This document shows positions 5,037-5,855 of a DNA stretch of 5,855 nucleotides, one piece after another. The stretch is from Clostridiales bacterium. Its GTDB lineage: Bacteria; Bacillota; Clostridia; Christensenellales; Aristaeellaceae. Position 1 is the first letter of the stretch, and every line of letters starts with the position of its first letter. A program made the position numbers and the translations under genes. Under the pieces are notes generated by a model. That model was not told where the DNA came from. It did not search any database and saw only the letters and a program-made list of their open reading frames with translations. The stretch lies in assembly GCA_019409045.1 (NCBI GenBank), contig DXVG01000049.1:1-5855 (forward strand), in the 5' to 3' direction.

Positions 5037-5855
5037 TCAGATGGCGTAGGTCCGTATCTCCTCCTGCATGCGGGCGAGCAGCGCGTCCACATCCATCATG
5101 CCCGCGTCGCCCTGGCCGCGCACGCGCACGGCCACGTTGCCCTCGGCGGCCTCCTTGTCGCCCAGCACCAGCATGTAGGGGATCTTCATCACCTGCGCCT
5201 CGCGGATCTTGAAGCCTATCTTCTCGTTGCGCAGGTCGATCTCCGTGCGGATGCCCGCGGCCTCGAGCTTGTTTTGCAGGGCGATGGCGGCATCGTCCGC
5301 GCGGTCGGTGATGGTCATGATCTTCGCCTGCACCGGGGCCAGCCACAGCGGGAACGCGCCGGCGAAGTGCTCGGTGAGGATGCCGATGAACCGCTCGATG
5401 GAGCCGTAGATGGTGCGGTGCAGCATCACCGGCCGGTGCTTCTCGCCGTCCGGGCCGATGTAGGAGAGGTCGAACCGCTCGGGCATGTTCATGTCGAGCT
5501 GTATCGTGCCGCACTGCCAGGTCCTGCCCAGCGAGTCCTCGAGGTGATAGTCGATCTTCGGGCCGTAGAACGCGCCGTCGCCCTCGTTGATGGTGTAGGC
5601 AACGCCCAGTTCGTCCAGCGCGCCCTGCAGGCCGTTGGTGGCCTGCTCCCACATCTCGTCCGTGCCCATGGAGTTTTCCGGCCGCGTGGACAGCTCCACC
5701 TTGTACTTGAAGCCGAACATGCGGTACACCTGGTCGTCCAGCTTGTGGATGCCGATGACCTCGTCCTTGATCTGGTCGGGCGTGATGAACAGGTGCGCGT
5801 CGTCCTGCGTGAAGCAGCGCACGCGCATCAGCCCGTGCAGCGCGCCGGAGAGCTC
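5037..5855 (-). CDS. thrS: Threonyl-tRNA synthetase, C-terminal part (5' end outside window)
   Basis: ThrS charges tRNA-Thr with threonine in the cytoplasm. The visible 272 residues begin in the catalytic core at ELSGALHGLMRVRCFTQDD, whose DDAH supplies one zinc ligand (His385 in E. coli numbering). They include the class II motif 3 region VMLHRTIYGSIERF, where the His corresponds to the third zinc ligand (His511). The anticodon-binding domain follows (FPLWLAPVQAKIMTI, EKIGFKIREAQVMKIPYMLVLG, VAVRVRGQ), ending EEIRTYAI. The missing 5' part would carry the TGS and editing domains. GC-rich like galE and guaA, so native core DNA. No truncation or frameshift is seen in the visible part. The remaining 126 GC-rich bases between the stop and the inverted repeat at 4873-4908 show no gene. 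Confidence 0.96.
   Translation of the reverse strand, partial: ELSGALHGLMRVRCFTQDDAHLFITPDQIKDEVIGIHKLDDQVYRMFGFKYKVELSTRPENSMGTDEMWEQATNGLQGALDELGVAYTINEGDGAFYGPKIDYHLEDSLGRTWQCGTIQLDMNMPERFDLSYIGPDGEKHRPVMLHRTIYGSIERFIGILTEHFAGAFPLWLAPVQAKIMTITDRADDAAIALQNKLEAAGIRTEIDLRNEKIGFKIREAQVMKIPYMLVLGDKEAAEGNVAVRVRGQGDAGMMDVDALLARMQEEIRTYAI

Noticed and set aside
4808..5092. 94-residue minus-strand frame ending GKGKETNI
   Set aside because: Most of it overlaps the end of thrS out of phase and crosses the inverted repeat; only its last codons might belong to a leader frame.
4798..5652. Upstream extension of cat giving a 492-residue fusion protein
   Set aside because: The extension reads thrS in the wrong phase; cat similarity and the AGGAGG site place the start at 4797.

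Overview
The window looks like a chromosomal stretch from a GC-rich member of the Bacillota, most likely a Clostridia-type gut or anaerobic lineage. This rests on the GC-rich housekeeping genes, AGGAG-type ribosome binding sites, a catP/catD-like chloramphenicol acetyltransferase and a DpnI-type nuclease. The assignment is an inference; no rRNA or taxonomic marker is present.

Left arm (1-2132, + strand, GC-rich): the 3' part of galE (UDP-glucose 4-epimerase) is followed four bases later by guaA (GMP synthase) as an operon-like pair. The GuaA protein is only 431 residues. Its synthetase and dimerisation domains are intact, but the N-terminal glutaminase domain has lost the catalytic Cys (Asp at the aligned position) and the segment that should carry the His/Glu pair.

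Middle (about 2205-4090, AT-rich): composition changes abruptly after a hairpin behind guaA. The island holds a TudS-related putative desulfidase with a good sigma-A promoter, a 460-base decayed intergenic stretch, and a complete orthologue of the methyl-directed restriction endonuclease DpnI (cuts G-m6A-TC). A near-copy (12 of 13 bases) of the extreme 3' end of guaA sits inside the island at 2991-3003. This suggests integrase-mediated insertion at guaA, a known integration hotspot. No integrase, methylase or other mobility gene remains. A strong hairpin plus T-tract (4124-4165) closes the island.

Right arm (4174-5855, - strand): a class A chloramphenicol acetyltransferase gene with a perfect AGGAGG site lies downstream of the 3' part of thrS (threonyl-tRNA synthetase). 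They are separated by 239 bases that contain a 13-bp perfect inverted repeat.

How the parts relate: galE, guaA and thrS are host core genes. The AT-rich island is acquired cargo with a defence function (DpnI restricts incoming Dam-methylated DNA and is compatible only with a host that leaves GATC unmethylated). The cat gene is a possible second acquisition. The items most worth following are the glutaminase-deficient GuaA, the guaA-end duplication marking an old element, and the solitary DpnI.
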